Source of the DNA: Muribaculaceae bacterium
Lineage (GTDB): Bacteria; Bacteroidota; Bacteroidia; Bacteroidales; Muribaculaceae
DNA: 64,000 nt
NCBI GenBank assembly: GCA_017621845.1
Contig: JAGASI010000011.1
Location: forward strand, 62,001 to 126,000
Reading direction: 5' to 3'
Each line of letters begins with the position of its first letter. The stretch's first letter is position 1. Position numbers and translations under genes: made by a program. Under the pieces are notes generated by a model. It was not told the origin of the DNA, did not search any database, and saw only the letters and a list, made by a program, of their open reading frames with translations. Positions 60,698-64,000 of the stretch are shown one piece after another.

Positions 60698-60704
60698 AGC
60701 CTTT

Positions 60705-61754
60705 TTAGTCTTGTGCGGTAATAGTAATCGACACGTCGCCCCCGGCTTGCATACAGTGGGCGCGTGTTACCGCGCATGATGCTTTAGCCGTTTCGCGGTC
60801 AGTCTGACTGTTGAGGTACACACCGGCTGCGTCCTTAATCACGAAAAAGAAAAGCGTGTTAAGTGCTTTAGTGTTTGTGCCTCGCTTTACGACGACAGGC
60901 GTATAGGTAACTTGACCGTTGCCGCTGGTGTCCTCGGTTATCGCCTCATCCTCCGGGCTTGGGTGGGGGTCAATATCGTACGGATCGCTCGCGTCCATCA
61001 CGCCCTGTATGTCTTTGCCTATCTCCGCACCGTCGCGGTAAACGGTAACTCGATACTCGCCGTAGGTGTCTATGTCAGCCTCGGCGACGGTCAAAGTTTG
61101 GGCGGTCTTACCGGCTAACACGCTCCAGCCACTCGCGCCCATCTTTTCCCATTGGTAGGTTAGATTTTTGGTGAGTGCTACGCCGGATTGGTACGCCATC
61201 GCTTTAAGAATTACGCTACCGCCTTTTTCGGTAATTACGAAATTCTTAGTATCTCCGGCGGCGATAGTTACCCGGTAGCTTGTGCCGGTAGCTTGCTGGA
61301 TAGGTATTGTATAGTCGGCCTGTATGTCGTCGCTTTGCGTGCCATACGAAATTTTGGCTACCATCTTTATTACCGCCGGGGCGTAGCCGGAAGCCGCCGC
61401 GATATTGCCTACTATCTGCAAACCGTAGTAGAGGTTATCGCCGCTGGGGGCTACCTTTTTGAAAAGTCCGGCAAACGTACCTGTAGAGGTGTCACCGCTA
61501 AAAGTGATTTTCGTACCGTTGAAATAGTAGTCGATACTGTCGGGCGTTGCGATACCCTCGGCGACGCGGCTACTGGTACATACGAAATACAGGATAGGTT
61601 TTGTTACGGCAAAATCCGGGTATATGTTGGTAACGTCGTTTATCGTTCCCTCCCATTCTTGGTACAGGTCGCCGTCGGGACACATAATTATAGCTGAATA
61701 TGTCCCGGCTTTGCTAATAAACTTAATCGTTCTTGTTGCTGTTGCGCTGCTCAT
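60705..61754 (-). CDS. Phage structural protein with Ig-like repeats
   Basis: A 349-residue, beta-rich protein. Residues about 190-260 (ILKAMAYQSGVALTKNLTYQWEKMGASGWSVLAGKTAQTL...YGEYRVTVY) form an Ig/PKD-like domain of the kind found on phage tails and capsids. The first 25 residues resemble the start of the following tail-fibre protein. There is no catalytic motif. It lies 7 nt upstream of that gene and its start overlaps the previous stop. Role: tail shaft or baseplate decoration (inference). Confidence 0.55.
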   Translation of the reverse strand: MSSATATRTIKFISKAGTYSAIIMCPDGDLYQEWEGTINDVTNIYPDFAVTKPILYFVCTSSRVAEGIATPDSIDYYFNGTKITFSGDTSTGTFAGLFKKVAPSGDNLYYGLQIVGNIAAASGYAPAVIKMVAKISYGTQSDDIQADYTIPIQQATGTSYRVTIAAGDTKNFVITEKGGSVILKAMAYQSGVALTKNLTYQWEKMGASGWSVLAGKTAQTLTVAEADIDTYGEYRVTVYRDGAEIGKDIQGVMDASDPYDIDPHPSPEDEAITEDTSGNGQVTYTPVVVKRGTNTKALNTLFFFVIKDAAGVYLNSQTDRETAKASCAVTRAHCMQAGGDVSITITAQD

Positions 61755-62230
61755 ACTGTCGCTTTTTTAGTGGTTCGTTTGGTAGTGTTTGTTTCCGGCT
61801 CGACGGTATCGGTGTCGGCAGTGCCGGTTTCTCCGTCGCCCTCGTCCGGCATATCTCCGTTAGGCTGTTCGGTTGCCTCGCCGGGGTTCTCTCCCTCGAT
61901 AGGCTCGGCAGGCGTTTCGGGGGCTTCGCCCTCGGTACCGGGTGCCTCTATCGGTGTTTCTGTTTCGGCCGGTGCCGGAACAATAAAACGCGGATCAGTA
62001 GCGACAGGCAGGGGGCGTAAATTCGTACCGTCCTGTTCCTCGCGTGCCTCATGCGGCATAAGCGCGATAGCACCGATAACCGCCAGCGTTTCGGGTAATC
62101 GGGTCAGCGGCCCAAATGCTAATAGATCGCTTTGCCAAAGGATATAATTACCGTCCTTTACGGTGTTGCGGTCGGTCTTTAGGTTTAGGAACTCGGCCAC
62201 TTTCGGGTTTGCTTTAATGTAGCGTGCCAT
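61751..62230 (-). CDS. Phage protein with acidic Pro/Glu/Thr-rich tail
   Basis: A 159-residue protein. Residues 1-80 form a small domain (YIKANPKVAEFLNLKTDRNTVKDGNYILWQSDLLAFG) seen in Bacteroides phage tail modules. Residues about 95-150 are low-complexity (TPIEAPGTEGEAPETPAEP), ending in a basic TKRTTKKATV. It is possibly a tail chaperone or decoration protein. No known activity. Confidence 0.5.
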   Translation of the reverse strand: MARYIKANPKVAEFLNLKTDRNTVKDGNYILWQSDLLAFGPLTRLPETLAVIGAIALMPHEAREEQDGTNLRPLPVATDPRFIVPAPAETETPIEAPGTEGEAPETPAEPIEGENPGEATEQPNGDMPDEGDGETGTADTDTVEPETNTTKRTTKKATV

Positions 62231-62247
62231 AATTGTTTGTTGGTTGG

Positions 62248-63411
62248 TTATTTGATTAGTATTACATTTCCGTCGCTGTCCTCAAATACAGTGCCGTCGC
62301 TGTCCTCAAAGGCGCACAGCGGGCCGACATCCTTAACGTCTAAGCCTATTACCGCGCCGTAGCTCGCACTCATCGCAGTAGTCGGTACCGTAGGTGTCAG
62401 ACCGTGCGCTACCTGCGTATAGGAAAGTGTGCCGCTGGCTTTATTCGTGGCTATATACCACAGCGGTAATAATTCCCTCTCCGGGTCTTGGATTGCCCCG
62501 GTAGCGTTCCATATCGAAGCCACCGGCGCGATAGCCAAAATGCCGACAGGAATATTAACCGGCACGCCTGTTATGTCGTGTTCAAACTTGGGTATGCGCC
62601 GGATAAATGCTATAATTTTGCTGGGTGAGGCATCCGTTAATGCCACGCTCGACGGATTACCGCCTAAATCATATTTAGCGCGGCAGCGCAAATACAATTC
62701 TGTACCCATGAGGGCGCGGTTAACGGTGCAGCTCGCGCCGTCGGCCGCTACCTCTACATCATAGTCCAGCGTGGTATCTGTACCTACGGCAGTCCATGTA
62801 TTAGTATCAGCGCGGTAAATCTCCCAAACGAAAAGGCGGTTAGCGGTCGCGCACTCGTTAACATCTAACCGTAGGCTCGCGTGTACGGTCTGCGTGTCGG
62901 GGTCGGTCAGTGGGTTATATATTGTTTGGTCGGCCGCGTCTAATACAAGCTGCGGCGCAAACACGGTAGAGTTACCGCACGTTACAGAAAAGGTGCGTAC
63001 TATCGTATGCAGTTGCCCGGTGCGTGGGTCGCTGTATTCTGCGTGGAACTCCAGCGTAATAGGTACTCTCGGCTGGGCGTTTTTCTTTACCTTGATACGC
63101 CCGGCTTGGCCGCCGGTTGTGGTAATTTCGTAGTTGGTGTTAGTGCTTTGGATCAGCGTAGATACACCGCCGACAATTTCGTACCACTTGACATTAGCCA
63201 GTTGGTGATTAATACTACCGGCTGCTAAAAACTCGTCTTTATCCATGCAGCTTACTTGCGGCTGGATAATAAGCGGCGTTAGCGTGTAGTCGGGCATGTA
63301 TGTGCCGGTGTCCGCGTCATAATTCTGCTTATTAGGCACTGACCCATCTACGGCGAAACCGATGTTAATTTGCAGCGGTCGAAAATTAAAATCAAATCTT
63401 CTCGTTTTCAT
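62248..63411 (-). CDS. Phage tail protein with repeated beta domains
   Basis: The 387-residue protein starts MKTRRFDFNFRPLQINIGFAVDGS. It is beta-rich with Ig-like strands (ITLEFHAEYSDPRTGQLHTIVRTFSVTCGNSTVF; RLFVWEIYRADTNTWTAVGTDTTLDYDVEV). The C-terminus has a near-repeat, CAFEDSDGTVFEDSDGNVI. No enzymatic motif. The position among tail genes suggests a baseplate or fibre component. Confidence 0.55.
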   Translation of the reverse strand: MKTRRFDFNFRPLQINIGFAVDGSVPNKQNYDADTGTYMPDYTLTPLIIQPQVSCMDKDEFLAAGSINHQLANVKWYEIVGGVSTLIQSTNTNYEITTTGGQAGRIKVKKNAQPRVPITLEFHAEYSDPRTGQLHTIVRTFSVTCGNSTVFAPQLVLDAADQTIYNPLTDPDTQTVHASLRLDVNECATANRLFVWEIYRADTNTWTAVGTDTTLDYDVEVAADGASCTVNRALMGTELYLRCRAKYDLGGNPSSVALTDASPSKIIAFIRRIPKFEHDITGVPVNIPVGILAIAPVASIWNATGAIQDPERELLPLWYIATNKASGTLSYTQVAHGLTPTVPTTAMSASYGAVIGLDVKDVGPLCAFEDSDGTVFEDSDGNVILIK

Positions 63412-63426
63412 TTCGTTGCCATGTTG

Positions 63427-64000
63427 TTAATATTCAAATATTGCCTGTTCCTCGGCGGCTGCGTTACCCATGCCGTCGCGTAGTGTCACGGTCGCCGTAA
63501 ATTTTATGGTTTTGGGTATGTAGCCGTTAAAATCTATGTCGGCGGCGGTTAGGTGCAAAGACTTTCCGGCCCCGGCACGTTTTAAGGCCCATGCGTTATC
63601 GGATGCTACACGCGGTACGCCCTGCGCGTCCTCGCTGTATCGAGTCCAAACTACGTCAGTGTCTAATATGTCCTGCGTAATGTCTATGTTATGCAGCCAC
63701 GCGATTATTACCAGCGTAACGTCGAAATTATCCGAATCAAACAAATAATCCGTTTCGGCAAATTCTACGGTAAAATCGGGGTTGCCCTCGATCATAGCCC
63801 AGTCGGTACTATTCCACGCCGGGGGGTTATGCGTGCCGGTTTTCATGCAGCGGTATTTGCACCCCTTATACCATACGTCCGATGTTTCATATACACCGGT
63901 GTCCGGGTTGGTCGCCTCATTGTAATAATCGGCCGTCGCGCTCCATTGCCCCCTATCGACAAAGGTAACTATCGGCTTGCCTTGATAGTCTATGCGTATA
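63427..64000 (-). CDS. Phage tail/baseplate protein, C-terminal part (runs off the window)
   Basis: The frame is open from the right edge to a stop at 63427. The internal ATG at 63846 is not the start, because the frame upstream of it is open and coding (WSATADYYNEATNPDTGVYETSDVWYKGCKYRCM). The W-x-x-G...Y-x-C pattern and the following PPAWNSTDWAMIEGNPDF are typical of phage fibre adaptor repeats. The visible part is 191 codons. Confidence 0.6.
   Translation of the reverse strand, partial: IRIDYQGKPIVTFVDRGQWSATADYYNEATNPDTGVYETSDVWYKGCKYRCMKTGTHNPPAWNSTDWAMIEGNPDFTVEFAETDYLFDSDNFDVTLVIIAWLHNIDITQDILDTDVVWTRYSEDAQGVPRVASDNAWALKRAGAGKSLHLTAADIDFNGYIPKTIKFTATVTLRDGMGNAAAEEQAIFEY

Overview
The window looks like a Bacteroidales chromosome (Bacteroides/Parabacteroides/Muribaculaceae type; genus not resolvable from sequence alone). 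The support is the CTnDOT-style transfer genes, PcfJ/PcfK homologues, TAnnTTTG-type promoter elements and a tyrosine integrase with an N-terminal arm domain. About 56 kb is an integrative conjugative element (ICE) with a large defence and metal-resistance cargo, followed at the right by about 7.5 kb of a prophage.

Layout. (1) 1-2.8 kb: the 3' end of a tra operon on + (traO end, a primase-N-domain duplicate, traP, traQ, lysozyme), closed by a strong hairpin. (2) 2.8-30.9 kb: a continuous minus-strand run of about 18 genes. Its promoter-proximal half is a methylation-associated defence cluster: HTH regulator, N6-adenine methylase, HsdS, AlbA/Schlafen protein, NERD-pseudokinase-kinase-NTPase giant, a MAD7-like protein, a 1830-residue HerA-like ATPase and a PP2C phosphatase. 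Gene order and architecture match the MADS system as I remember it. Its distal half is an unusual accessory set: ASCH+YbjN-like, GIY-YIG+RAMA-like, two WG-repeat proteins, a DnaJ-type zinc protein, a catalytically degenerate ExoIII-like protein, a frameshifted uracil-DNA-glycosylase-like gene and a small zinc protein, ending at an IS4-family insertion. (3) 31.0-41.1 kb: a divergent plus-strand run from a shared intergenic promoter region, with a membrane YobI-like P-loop ATPase, a CpXC protein, a large WG-repeat protein, a small PUA-like protein, an agmatine-deiminase-family enzyme and a SIR2 protein.

(4) 41.1-45.1 kb: ICE housekeeping genes (TIGR04076, HU, PcfJ, PcfK, a small membrane protein), a 149-nt imperfect palindrome and a GNAT acetyltransferase. 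(5) 45.1-53.1 kb: a CzcABC-type heavy-metal RND efflux operon, a CDF transporter and a His-rich membrane protein, bracketed by two structured direct repeats of about 270-290 bp. (6) 53.1-56.1 kb: four successive arrays of ~12-bp repeats, a DUF1016 PD-(D/E)XK protein and the tyrosine integrase.

(7) 56.4-64 kb: the late end of a prophage on minus: tail proteins (the last running off the window), a C-type-lectin-fold variable protein followed by an Avd-like protein (diversity-generating retroelement parts, with no reverse transcriptase in view), a holin-like protein, a GH108 endolysin and a spanin-like lipoprotein.

Working model (inference): the methylase/HsdS pair marks self DNA. The kinase-NTPase, MAD7-like and HerA-like proteins act on unmarked DNA, with the PP2C phosphatase as a candidate counterweight to the kinase. 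The PUA-like/deiminase/SIR2 trio looks like a separate candidate defence module. Homology calls were made by reading motifs, not by database search.
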